A stretch of DNA of 64,000 nucleotides from CAVQBJ01 sp963724405 (GTDB lineage: Bacteria > Actinomycetota > Thermoleophilia > Solirubrobacterales > Solirubrobacteraceae), in the NCBI GenBank assembly GCA_963724405.1, contig CAVRUQ010000016.1, positions 372,001 to 436,000 on the forward strand, in the 5' to 3' direction. The position numbers and the translations under genes are program-made. Below, piece by piece: positions 23,011 to 30,732 of this stretch (position 1 is the stretch's first letter; every line of letters begins with the position of its first letter). Below the pieces are notes generated by a model. The model was not told the origin of the DNA. It ran no database searches and was given only the letters and a program-made list of their open reading frames with translations.

Positions 23011-23847
23011 GTGCGGATTCATTCGATCAGAGTGGCGGGCGCGATGTTCCTTGCCTGTGCGGCCTGGGCCGCCCCGGCGAGCGCGAATTCAACCGGTCAC
23101 ACGGCCACGACGGGTGGCGCCTCGGCGCCGAGCGCGTCGACCGTCGGCGCGGTGACTCCGACGAGCACGACGCCGACCGTTCCGACGGTCCAGTACATGG
23201 GCCCCATCATTCGCTCGGCCTCGACGCCGAGCCCGATCGCCTCCACGGCGCAGGTGAGCTGCCTGCCGCCCGACACCGCGAACGCCTTCTCGGGCTCGAG
23301 CGCCGGCGGGACGACGACCACCACCGTGCCGTGCCCGTGGGCCGGTGCCGGCACCGGCGCCGCCACGGCGACCGGCGGCGCCGCCGCCGGCAGCACGACC
23401 GGCGGAATCCCGCGCATGGTCGTGCCCGGAACGCAGGCGAAGATCGTCAACGGCCTCGCCGCGGCTCCCGCGGCCGCCCCACCCGCCGTCCAGGACATGA
23501 TCTGGACGGCGAACGCGATCATCGGCCTGCCCTACATCTACGGTGGCGGGCACGCGTCGTTCATCGCTCCCGGCTACGACTGCTCGGGCACCGTCTCCTA
23601 CGCCTTGCACGGAGCGGCGATGCTCGCCAGCCCGCTCGACTCGACGCAGTTCGAGGCCTGGGGCTCGACCGCTCGCGGACGCTGGGTGACGATCTTCGCG
23701 AACGGCGGCCACGCGTACATGGTCATCGCCGGGCTGCGCCTGGACACCTCGAGCGCCGACGATCCGTCCGGCCTGCAGGGTCCGCGCTGGCGTCCGTTGC
23801 GCATCACCAACGCGGGCTTCACCGTCCGCCATCCCGGCGGGCTGTAG
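23011..23847 (+). CDS. Secreted NlpC/P60-type cell wall hydrolase
   Basis: 278 residues from GTG. A signal peptide spans about 1-26 (AMFLACAAWAAPASA). A low-complexity Thr/Ala/Gly linker runs from 27 to about 155. The catalytic domain follows, with Cys191 in YDCSGTVSYAL and His234 in NGGHAYMVI. An Ile/Tyr-rich GLPYIYGGGH strand precedes the Cys, typical of the papain-like NlpC/P60 fold. It should cut peptide stems in peptidoglycan or related amides. Its mRNA leader holds a c-di-AMP riboswitch, a known link between second messenger and wall turnover. Confidence 0.88.
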   Translation: MRIHSIRVAGAMFLACAAWAAPASANSTGHTATTGGASAPSASTVGAVTPTSTTPTVPTVQYMGPIIRSASTPSPIASTAQVSCLPPDTANAFSGSSAGGTTTTTVPCPWAGAGTGAATATGGAAAGSTTGGIPRMVVPGTQAKIVNGLAAAPAAAPPAVQDMIWTANAIIGLPYIYGGGHASFIAPGYDCSGTVSYALHGAAMLASPLDSTQFEAWGSTARGRWVTIFANGGHAYMVIAGLRLDTSSADDPSGLQGPRWRPLRITNAGFTVRHPGGL

Positions 23848-23938
23848 GCCGGCGGCGGCCGCGCCGGGGCGCGTGTCCGAACCGGCGCGCGTCGGCTACG
23901 CTTGACGTAGCTCCTATTCCCGCTCCCAGGAGGAACAG

Positions 23939-24772
23939 ATGGCCGGCTTGACCGGGCGCATGTCCACCGTTGTGAAGGCGAAGGTCTCCAAGCTCCTCGA
24001 CCGAGCCGAGGATCCCGGCGAGACGCTCGACTACAGCTACCAGAAGCAGCTCGAGCAGCTTCAGAACGTCAAGAAGGGGATCGCGGACGTCGTCACGGCC
24101 AAGAAGCGCCTCCAGATGCAGGAGGCCACGCTCCAGCAGAGCGTCGTCAAGCTCGACACCCAGGCCCGCCAGGCGCTCGCCGCCGGCCAGGAGGATCTGG
24201 CCCGCACGGCGCTCGAGCGCAAGCAACTGGCGCAGAACGAGCTGCAGGGCCTCGATCAGCAGGTCAAGGAGCTCGAGGACCAGCAGCAGAACCTGACTGA
24301 CTCCGAGCAGAAGCTGCGGGCCAAGATCGAGGCCTTCCGCACCAAGAAGGAGGTCATCAAGGCGCAGTACTCCGCCGCCGAGGCCCAGGTGCGCATCTCC
24401 GAGGCCGCGACCGGCGTCGGCGAGCAGATGGCCGACGTCGGGCTGGCCATGCAGCGCGCGGTCGACAAGACCGAGCAGATGAAGGCGCGCGCCGGCGCGG
24501 TGCAGGAGCTCGAGGCGGCCGGGACGTTCGACGACCTCACCGCGCTCGGCCCCGGTGAGGACGACATCGATCGCCAGCTGAAGCAGATCGGCGTCGGCAC
24601 CGCGGTCGACGACGAGCTCTCGAAGATGAAGGCCGAGCTCGGCGGCGGCGAGGCCCCGCCGGCGCTCGAGCAGCCGGCGCCGGCCGCCTCGTTGGACAAG
24701 ACGATCGAGTCTCTCGACGAGGCCACCGCGCCGACCCCCCAGCAACCGCCGGCCGAGGGTGGAGCGAGCTGA
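23939..24772 (+). CDS. pspA: PspA/IM30 family envelope stress protein
   Basis: 277 residues. Most of the chain is a long coiled coil (MSTVVKAKVSKLLDRAEDPGETLDYSYQ at the start, then repeated heptads through about 210), the mark of PspA/Vipp1 proteins that form rods or rings on membranes and relieve envelope stress. The tail after 230 is Ala/Pro/Glu-rich. A strong AGGAGGA Shine-Dalgarno lies just upstream. The stop overlaps the ATG of the PspAA-type gene. The genes form a Psp module with pspAB and htpX on the opposite strand. Confidence 0.92.
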   Translation: MAGLTGRMSTVVKAKVSKLLDRAEDPGETLDYSYQKQLEQLQNVKKGIADVVTAKKRLQMQEATLQQSVVKLDTQARQALAAGQEDLARTALERKQLAQNELQGLDQQVKELEDQQQNLTDSEQKLRAKIEAFRTKKEVIKAQYSAAEAQVRISEAATGVGEQMADVGLAMQRAVDKTEQMKARAGAVQELEAAGTFDDLTALGPGEDDIDRQLKQIGVGTAVDDELSKMKAELGGGEAPPALEQPAPAASLDKTIESLDEATAPTPQQPPAEGGAS

Positions 24773-25050
24773 TGATCGTCCGCGTCTTCAACGAGGGGCA
24801 GTACGAACTGGAGGACGGCGCGATCGACCGCCTGCGCCAGCTCGACGTCGAGACCGAGACCGCACTGGAGGCGGGCGACGAGGCGGCCTTCCGGGCGAGC
24901 TACGACGCGCTGCTGAAGGTGCTGCGCGAGGAGGGCACGCCGCTCGCCGACGACGACCTGCGGGGATCGGACCTCATGCTGCCGCCGCCCGACATCTCGC
25001 TCGCGGAGGCGCTGGAAGAGTTCTCCACTCACGGGCTGATCCCGGACTGA
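24772..25050 (+). CDS. pspAA: PspA-associated protein PspAA
   Basis: 92 residues. MIVRVFNEGQYELEDGAIDRL followed by LDVETETALEAGDEAAF and the ending DLRGSDLMLPPPDISLAEALEEF are the marks of the PspAA domain, which is nearly always coded beside a PspA gene in actinobacteria and archaea. It is soluble and acidic and may form a complex with PspA. ATG shares one base with the pspA stop, so translation is coupled. Confidence 0.9.
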   Translation: MIVRVFNEGQYELEDGAIDRLRQLDVETETALEAGDEAAFRASYDALLKVLREEGTPLADDDLRGSDLMLPPPDISLAEALEEFSTHGLIPD

Positions 25051-25088
25051 CGCACCGTGCCGGACGCGCGCCGGGTGCGGCCGGCGCG

Positions 25089-25667
25089 CTAGATCGGGAT
25101 GCCCCAGAGCGGGAACCAGCGCTCGAGCTCGGGCTCGAGCGGCAGCTCGTTGCCGAGCTGCGCCTTCAGCTGCAGCTCGCGCTCGGTCGAGCGCGAGGTG
25201 GATGACCCGCCGGCCTCGGGCACGAACGGGTACCAGCTCCCGCGCTTGTAGTTGTAGATGAAGTAGACCTTGCGCCCGTTCGCGTCGGCGAAGGCGAACA
25301 CCGCGCACAGCAGCCGCTCCCCGTGGCCGGCCGCCTCGATCGAGCTCGAGACCGCGTTGATCCCGACGGCCAGGTCCTCGATCGAGTCCGAACGCAGGAC
25401 CATCCAGCGGTAGCCGTAGTCGTCGTCCTGCGTGTGCACCTGCATGCCGCTGTCCGCCGCCGTCGCGCGCACGACGTCCTCCATGTCGCGCAGCGTCGAC
25501 TCGAACTCGCTCGTCGCGATCGGCTGGAAGACGATCGCCGCCGCGCCGGCGGCCTTGATCTCGTAGCTCGCCTCGAGCGTGACCGCGGCCGTGGTGATGG
25601 CGAACAGGCGGTCAGGGGCCGGGCCCTTGACCTTGTGGCGACCGGTGACGGCGTCGAAGAGGCCCAT
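25089..25667 (-). CDS. pspAB: PspA-associated protein PspAB
   Basis: 192 residues. MGLFDAVTGRHKVKGPAPDRLFAITTAA and the WFPLWGIPI ending match PspAB, a family found with PspA, PspAA and HtpX-type proteases in actinobacteria. The body alternates beta strands and short helices and includes VYFIYNYKRGSWYPFVP. It is probably cytoplasmic. It lies convergent to pspA-pspAA with a 38-base gap, and 21 bases from htpX on the same strand, so pspAB and htpX likely form an operon facing the pspA operon. Confidence 0.88.
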   Translation of the reverse strand: MGLFDAVTGRHKVKGPAPDRLFAITTAAVTLEASYEIKAAGAAAIVFQPIATSEFESTLRDMEDVVRATAADSGMQVHTQDDDYGYRWMVLRSDSIEDLAVGINAVSSSIEAAGHGERLLCAVFAFADANGRKVYFIYNYKRGSWYPFVPEAGGSSTSRSTERELQLKAQLGNELPLEPELERWFPLWGIPI

Positions 25668-25688
25668 GCGCGGTGGGTCGGCGGACGC

Positions 25689-26603
25689 CTAGGCGGTGCC
25701 CTGGAGCTGCGCCTCGAGGCGGCCGAGAGCGGCGAGCCGCTTCTCGAGCGGCGGGTGATCGGAGAAGATGTTCATGAGCGACTGCTTCGTGCGCGCCGGG
25801 ACGATGAAGAAGGCGCTCAGGCCCTGGACGCTGCGCAGGTCGCGCTCCGGTGTGCGCTCGATCGTGCCGCTGATCTTCAGCAGCGCCGACGCGAGCGCGC
25901 TCGGACGCCCCGTGAGCACGGCCGATCCGCGGTCGGCGGCGAACTCGCGGTAGCGCGACAGGGCCCGCAGCAGCAGGAACGACAGCGCGTACACGACGAC
26001 CGACACGAGGATGACGATCATGATGTCCTCCTCCTCGCTGTTGTTGCCGCCCCGGCCGCCGCCGAAGCCGCCGCCGAACAGGAACCCCCACTGCACGATG
26101 AAGGCGGCGATCGAGGCGAAGAAGCTGGCCAGCGTCATGACCATCACGTCACGGTTGACGATGTGCGTGATCTCGTGCGCGAGCACGCCCTCGAGCTCGG
26201 CCGGCTCGAGGAGGTCGAGCAGCCCCCGCGTCGCGCAGACCGTTGCCGACTTCGGCGAGCGGCCCATGGCGAAGGCGTTCGGCACCGGCGTGTCGGCGAT
26301 GGCGACGCGCGGCTTGGGCAGGTCGGCCTGCACGCACAGCCGCTCGATGATCGCGTGCAGCTCGGGCGCCTGGTCGACCGAGACCTCGTGAGCGCCGGCG
26401 GCCGCGAGCGCGATCTTGTCCGACGTGGTCACCTGCACGATGAACAGCGCGCCGGCGATGATCAGGATCGTGACCCCGCTCGCGCCGACCGCGAACAGCA
26501 CGCCGATGAGCACGACGTAGACCAGCCCGAGCAGGAACAGCGTCATGAGCATCCGCAGCTGCAGACCGGTGTCGCGACCGAAGTTCGAGCGTCTTGTGGC
26601 CAT
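25689..26603 (-). CDS. htpX: HtpX-type membrane zinc metalloprotease
   Basis: 304 residues. Two membrane segments near the N-terminus (MLMTLFLLGLVYVVLIGVLFAV, TILIIAGALFIVQV) precede the catalytic HEITH motif at 143-147. Two further segments (LASFFASIAAFIVQWGF, MIVILVSVVVYALSFLLL) follow, then EFAADRGS, which supplies the third zinc ligand. It degrades damaged or misfolded membrane proteins. The active site faces the cytoplasm. The link to pspAB places it in the envelope stress response. Its upstream region is the repeat island, so its promoter must lie in the first bases of that island. Confidence 0.92.
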   Translation of the reverse strand: MATRRSNFGRDTGLQLRMLMTLFLLGLVYVVLIGVLFAVGASGVTILIIAGALFIVQVTTSDKIALAAAGAHEVSVDQAPELHAIIERLCVQADLPKPRVAIADTPVPNAFAMGRSPKSATVCATRGLLDLLEPAELEGVLAHEITHIVNRDVMVMTLASFFASIAAFIVQWGFLFGGGFGGGRGGNNSEEEDIMIVILVSVVVYALSFLLLRALSRYREFAADRGSAVLTGRPSALASALLKISGTIERTPERDLRSVQGLSAFFIVPARTKQSLMNIFSDHPPLEKRLAALGRLEAQLQGTA

Positions 26604-26732
26604 GCCCTGATTGTGGCAGACACGAATGCACGTTCGGGGCTGCGTTGGGGGGTGCGCGGGCGCGCGCTAGGGGCAGGCGCGCGCGCGCGGGCGGTTCGGG
26701 GCGCGCGCTCGGCCGGATCGGGGGTGTCGCGA

Positions 26733-26754
26733 GGGGATGGGGGTGGGTGGGGGG
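26733..26754 (+). other. G-quadruplex motif
   Basis: Four G-runs of 4, 5, 3 and 6 with loops of two, one and one bases (GGGG-AT-GGGGG-T-GGG-T-GGGGGG). Short loops favour a stable parallel quadruplex on the plus strand. Confidence 0.7.
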
Positions 26755-26916
26755 TGCGGCGACCCGGGACGGGGCGGTGGGCGGGCGGGGGTCCGGGCGG
26801 GCGTCGGTCCACGGGCGCGCCGGGGGCGGCCGGGGACTGGTCCGGGCGGGGGTCGGCCGGGGGCACGCCGCGGTCGGCCGGGGGTCCGGGTGGCGGCGCG
26901 CCGGGGGCCTCAACGG

Positions 26917-26965
26917 GAACTTTGTTCGATCTTCTCTCGTGGTGGAAGAAGATCGAACAAAGTTC
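26917..26965. repeat. Palindromic repeat, copy A
   Basis: Perfect 19-bp arms (26917-26935 and 26947-26965; arm GAACTTTGTTCGATCTTCT) around an 11-base loop. The arms are AT-rich inside a very GC-rich island. Copy B lies 419 bases on in the same orientation. Confidence 0.9.
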
Positions 26966-26988
26966 GGCTCGCGGCGCCCGGCCGGCCC

Positions 26989-27137
26989 GCGCGCCCGCGT
27001 CCGCCGGACCGCGCGCGCCCGCACGGGCCGCCCGCCCCCGCGGGACCGCCGGCCCCCCCGACCGCGCGCCCGCGTCCGCCGGACCGCGCGCGCCCGCCGG
27101 GCCGCCCGCCCCCGCGGGACCGCCGGCCCCCCCGGCC
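26989..27137 (+). repeat. Tandem repeat, two units of 75/74 bases
   Basis: Units 26989-27063 and 27064-27137 are almost identical, differing by one missing base and one substitution. Each begins GCGCGCCCGCGTCCGCC and ends in a run of seven C. The C-rich strand is the plus strand. Confidence 0.85.
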
Positions 27138-27149
27138 CGCGCGCTCGCC

Positions 27150-27209
27150 GACCCGCGCCCGCCGGACCGCCGACCCGCGCCCGCCGGACCGCCGACCCGC
27201 GCCCGCCGG
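27150..27209 (+). repeat. Tandem repeat, 22-base unit, about 2.7 copies
   Basis: Unit GACCCGCGCCCGCCGGACC plus GCC, repeated at 27150, 27172 and 27194, the last copy being 16 bases long. Confidence 0.85.
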
Positions 27210-27335
27210 GCGGCAGCCGGAACGCCGCCGCCGGCCGGGTTCCGGGCCCGCGCCGGCCGGCGCGCGCGCCGCGCCGGGTTCCGCGCCAGCCGACCGCCCG
27301 GCGCCGCGCCGGAGTCGGAAACGGGGCGGAAACGG

Positions 27336-27384
27336 GAACTTTGTTCGATCTTCTCCCATGGTGGAAGAAGATCGACCAAACTTC
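27336..27384. repeat. Palindromic repeat, copy B
   Basis: Left arm (27336-27354) is identical to copy A. The right arm (27366-27384) pairs at 17 of 19 positions. Over 63 aligned bases, including flanks, copies A and B share 58. It lies 74 bases past the stop of the hydrolase gene on the minus strand. Confidence 0.88.
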
Positions 27385-27457
27385 CGCTCGCGGTCTGGAT
27401 GTCGCGACCAATCGAGCGCCGGCCGCCGCCCCGCCGGGCCGCCGGCGACCCGCTCTC

Positions 27458-28165
27458 TCACCCACCCCCTTCGAACGCCCGCCCCACGAACGCGAGCGAC
27501 ACCGCCTGGATCTCGTGGTCGTGCTGCAGCGACCGGTGATGCCCGCCGGGCACGGTGATGAGCCGCTTCGTCGCGGCGGCCGTGGCCGCCGCGAACAGCG
27601 CCTGCGAGTGCTCGACCGGAACCACCTCGTCGCCCTCGGCGTGGAGCAGCAGGAACGCGGCGGACAGCCCGGCGACGGCGGCCATCTCGTCGTGCTCGCG
27701 CAGGTAGGCGTCGAAACCGGCGAGGTCGATGCGCGCGTCGAACCGCCGCCCGCGCACCCCGCGGCGAAGCGCCTCCGCCTCGGCCGGGCAGATCGCCACG
27801 ACCGCGCGAGCGCCAACCCCGCCCGCCGAGCACAGCGCCAGATACCCACCGAGGCTGGACCCCCGCAGCGCCAGCGGCCCGGACGGCAGCAGCGAGGCGA
27901 TCAAGGCGATGTCGCCCGCGACCCGCCCGTCGAGCGCGCCGTCGCTCTCGCCGTGGCCGCGCAGGTCGAAGGCAACCGCCGCGAAGCCGAGCGCCCGCGC
28001 GTGGCGCGCGTAGTCGTAGTGGCTCTCCTTGCACGACCCCGCGCCGTGGAGGATGACGATGCCGCCCCGCGCCGCGCCGGGCGGAACGAACAGGGCGTAG
28101 GCCAGACCGTCGCGCGCGCCGAGCTCGTCGGGCCGATCCACCGTCACGACGCGAGCGCGGGCCAC
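27458..28165 (-). CDS. Alpha/beta hydrolase
   Basis: 235 residues from GTG. The fold is shown by GGIVILHGAGSCKESH (oxyanion strand and loop), FAAVAFDLRGHGESDG, the nucleophile elbow RGSSLGGYL (G-x-S-x-G-like, Ser in SSLGG), LLLHAEGDEVVP (acid Asp) and GGHHRSLQHD (His). All triad residues are present. It is cytoplasmic, with no signal peptide. Members of this shape include serine hydrolases and dienelactone hydrolases. The substrate is not clear. The repeat island lies behind its stop. Confidence 0.8.
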   Translation of the reverse strand: MARARVVTVDRPDELGARDGLAYALFVPPGAARGGIVILHGAGSCKESHYDYARHARALGFAAVAFDLRGHGESDGALDGRVAGDIALIASLLPSGPLALRGSSLGGYLALCSAGGVGARAVVAICPAEAEALRRGVRGRRFDARIDLAGFDAYLREHDEMAAVAGLSAAFLLLHAEGDEVVPVEHSQALFAAATAAATKRLITVPGGHHRSLQHDHEIQAVSLAFVGRAFEGGG

Positions 28166-28221
28166 GTCGCCATCATCGCAAGGCGGCCCGTTTGGCGCGC
28201 GGCCGCGATAATCCCGCGACG

Positions 28222-29499
28222 ATGTCCACTTCCACGACGCTGTCCCAGGTGTATCCGATCGGCAGCCGCCTGAACGAGCTCGGCCATCTCGAGGTCGGCG
28301 GCTGCGACGTGATCGAGCTCGCGCACGAGTTCGGCACGCCGGCCTACGTCGTCGCCGAGGACGACCTGCGCCACCGCGCCCGGGCCTTCCTCGCGGCGGG
28401 CCGGGCGCGCCACGAGGACTTCGCCGTGCTGTTCGCGTCCAAGGCCTTCCCGGCCACCGCCGTGCTCGAGCTCTTCGCGCAGGAGGGCCTGTGGTGCGAT
28501 GTCGCGTCCGCCGGCGAGCTGCACCTCGCACTGGGCGCCGGTTTCCCCGCCGAGCGCATCGTGATGCACGGTAACGCGAAGTCGCGCGCCGAGCTGGCCA
28601 CCGCGCTGCACGAGCGCATCGGGCTGATCGTCATCGACAACCTCACCGAGGTCGACCGCCTGCGCGACCTCATCGAGGAGGGCGCGCTCGGCGACGGTCC
28701 GGCGCAGCGGGTGCTCATCCGCGTGACGCCGGACGTCAGCGGCGACACGCACGCGAAGATCTCCACCGGGCAGGCCCGCTCGAAGTTCGGCTTCTCGATG
28801 CACGACGCCCCGGCGGCGATCGAGATCGTCCAGGCGGTCGCCGGCCTCGATCTGGTCGGGCTGCACGCGCACATCGGCTCGCAGCTGCTCGAGCTCTCCC
28901 CGTTCGAGGTCTCGGCCGCTGCGCTCGCCGGGCTCGGCGCCTTTCCGGTGTACGACCTCGGCGGCGGCCTCGGGGTCGCGTACCGCGCGGACGAGCATCC
29001 GCCGGCCATCGAGGACTACGTCGAGGCCACGGTGGCGGCGCTGCACGAGCACATGGGCACGAGCCCGCGCCTGCTCATCGAGCCCGGGCGCTCGCTCGTG
29101 GCCAACGGCTGCGTGACGCTCTACACGGTGGAGAGCATCAAGCGCAACGTCGACCTCTGGGTGGCGGTCGACGGCGGGATGTCGGACAACCTGCGCCCGA
29201 TGCTCTACGACGCCCGCTACGAGGCGCAGGTCGCCGACCGCTTCGGGGGCGTCACCGAGTGTGTGCTCGCGGGCAAGCACTGCGAGTCCAGCGACGTGAT
29301 CGTGCGCGACGCGCGCCTGTCCGACCCGCAGCCCGGCGACATCATCGTCACGCCGGCGACCGGGGGATACGGCCACGCGATGGCGAACAACTACAACGGC
29401 GTGCCGCGACCCCCCGTCATCTTCTGCCGCGACGGCGACGCGCACGCCGTCGTGCGCCGCGAGACGCTCGACGACCTGCAGGCCCGGGACGTCCGGTGA
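28222..29499 (+). CDS. lysA: Diaminopimelate decarboxylase
   Basis: 425 residues. Lys74 in LFASKAFP is the expected pyridoxal-phosphate anchor. HIGSQLLELSPF, VYDLGGGLGVAY and LLIEPGRSLVANG are the phosphate-binding loops. GKHCESSDVI and GDIIVTPATGGYGHAMANNYNG carry the dimer-interface Cys and substrate residues. It decarboxylates meso-diaminopimelate to lysine. The stop overlaps the GTG of hom (GTGA), starting the lysA-hom-thrC-thrB operon for aspartate-family amino acids. ATG was chosen over a GTG 30 bases upstream. Confidence 0.95.
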   Translation: MSTSTTLSQVYPIGSRLNELGHLEVGGCDVIELAHEFGTPAYVVAEDDLRHRARAFLAAGRARHEDFAVLFASKAFPATAVLELFAQEGLWCDVASAGELHLALGAGFPAERIVMHGNAKSRAELATALHERIGLIVIDNLTEVDRLRDLIEEGALGDGPAQRVLIRVTPDVSGDTHAKISTGQARSKFGFSMHDAPAAIEIVQAVAGLDLVGLHAHIGSQLLELSPFEVSAAALAGLGAFPVYDLGGGLGVAYRADEHPPAIEDYVEATVAALHEHMGTSPRLLIEPGRSLVANGCVTLYTVESIKRNVDLWVAVDGGMSDNLRPMLYDARYEAQVADRFGGVTECVLAGKHCESSDVIVRDARLSDPQPGDIIVTPATGGYGHAMANNYNGVPRPPVIFCRDGDAHAVVRRETLDDLQARDVR

Positions 29500-30713
29500 G
29501 CGACTTCCCGATCGGCCTGCTCGGCCACGGCACGGTCGGGTCGGCCTTCGAGACGCTCCTGCGCGAGCGCGCCGACCACGTGGCCGAGCTGACCGGACGC
29601 CGCCCGACGATCGCCGGGGTGCTGACGCGCAGCCGCGGCGACTTCGAGCAGATCCTCGAGCGGTCGGAGCTGATCGTCGAGCTGATGGGCGGCATCGAGC
29701 CCGCGCGCGACCACGTGCTGCGGTCGCTCGGCGCCGGTCGCTCGGTCGTGACGGCGAACAAGCAGCTCCTGTCCCAGTACGGCGAGGAGCTGTTCGAGGC
29801 CGCTCGGGCCAACGGCGTGCAGCTGCGCTTCGAGGCGTCGGTGGCCGGCGTCGTCCCGGTCGTGCGCGTGCTGGCCGAGTCGCTCGCCGCCGCGCACGTG
29901 GAGCGGATCCACGGGATCGTGAACGGCACGACGAACTTCATCCTGAGCGAGATGGCGCACGGCCTCACCTACGACGAGGCCCTGGCCGAGGCGCAGCGGC
30001 TCGGCTACGCCGAGGCCGACCCGTCCGACGACGTCGAGGGCAAGGACGCCGCCGCGAAGATGGCGATCCTCGCGCGGCTCGCATTCGGCACGCCGGTGCA
30101 CCTCGACCAGGTGCCCTACGAGGGGATCACGCAGCTGCAGAGCGACGACATGGCCTACGCGCGCGAGCTCGGGCTGGGGCTGAAGCTGATCGGCACGGCC
30201 GAGCGCCGTGACGGCGGGCTGTCGGTGCGCGTGCACCCCGCGTTCCTGTACGCGGGCCACCCGCTCGCCTCGGTGTCGGGGCCGTTCAACGCGGTCACCG
30301 TCGAGGCGCCCGCGATCACCGAGATCACGATGTCCGGGCCCGGGGCGGGGGGGCCGCAGACGGCGAGCGCCGTGCTCGGCGACGTGATCAGCGTCATGTT
30401 CCCGCCGGCCACCCCGCCGCCGCCGCTCCAGGCCCTGGAGATCATCACCGACGTCGCCTCGGCGTTCTACCTGCACATGGAGGTCGCCGACCGGCCCGGT
30501 GTGCTCGGGCAGATCGCCGCGGAGCTCGGGGAGCAGGGCGCCTCGATCAAGTCGGTCGTGCAGCGCGGCCTCGGCGAGCACGCGCGGCTGACGATGGTGA
30601 TCCACCCGCTGTTGGAGTCGCGCCTGTTCGCGGCGCTGCAGCGCATCGCGGCGCTCGAGCCGCTGCGCTCGCCCCCGCGCGCGATCCGCGTCATCGAGGA
30701 GGAGTTCGTGTGA
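29496..30713 (+). CDS. hom: Homoserine dehydrogenase
   Basis: 405 residues from GTG. The N-terminal Rossmann start, IGLLGHGTVGSAFETLL, is followed by VTANKQLLSQYGEELF, the catalytic NGTTNFILSEM and GYAEADPSDDVEGKDAAAKMAILA. A C-terminal ACT domain (about 325-400, EVADRPGVLGQIAAELGEQGASIKSV) points to feedback control by threonine. It reduces aspartate semialdehyde to homoserine. It overlaps lysA by four bases and is followed by thrC and thrB. Confidence 0.95.
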   Translation: MSDFPIGLLGHGTVGSAFETLLRERADHVAELTGRRPTIAGVLTRSRGDFEQILERSELIVELMGGIEPARDHVLRSLGAGRSVVTANKQLLSQYGEELFEAARANGVQLRFEASVAGVVPVVRVLAESLAAAHVERIHGIVNGTTNFILSEMAHGLTYDEALAEAQRLGYAEADPSDDVEGKDAAAKMAILARLAFGTPVHLDQVPYEGITQLQSDDMAYARELGLGLKLIGTAERRDGGLSVRVHPAFLYAGHPLASVSGPFNAVTVEAPAITEITMSGPGAGGPQTASAVLGDVISVMFPPATPPPPLQALEIITDVASAFYLHMEVADRPGVLGQIAAELGEQGASIKSVVQRGLGEHARLTMVIHPLLESRLFAALQRIAALEPLRSPPRAIRVIEEEFV

Positions 30714-30732
30714 TCGGGACAAGGGGAGGCCG

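Larger units (their letters stand above)
26604..27457. other. Non-coding GC-rich repeat island
   Basis: 854 bases between the htpX start and the stop of the hydrolase gene. From 26640 to 26910 the plus strand is strongly G-rich. From 26966 to 27330 it is strongly C-rich. The switch happens at the first long palindrome. It contains a G-quadruplex motif, two tandem repeat arrays and two palindromes, listed separately. Frames through it give only Arg/Pro/Gly/Ala low-complexity peptides in all six readings, so I see no gene. Confidence 0.75.

Noticed and set aside
26543..27379. Possible Pro/Arg/Gly-rich proteins across the repeat island
   Set aside because: All six frames give similar low-complexity peptides, the palindromes are read through as repeated short strings, and no start or ribosome site is convincing.
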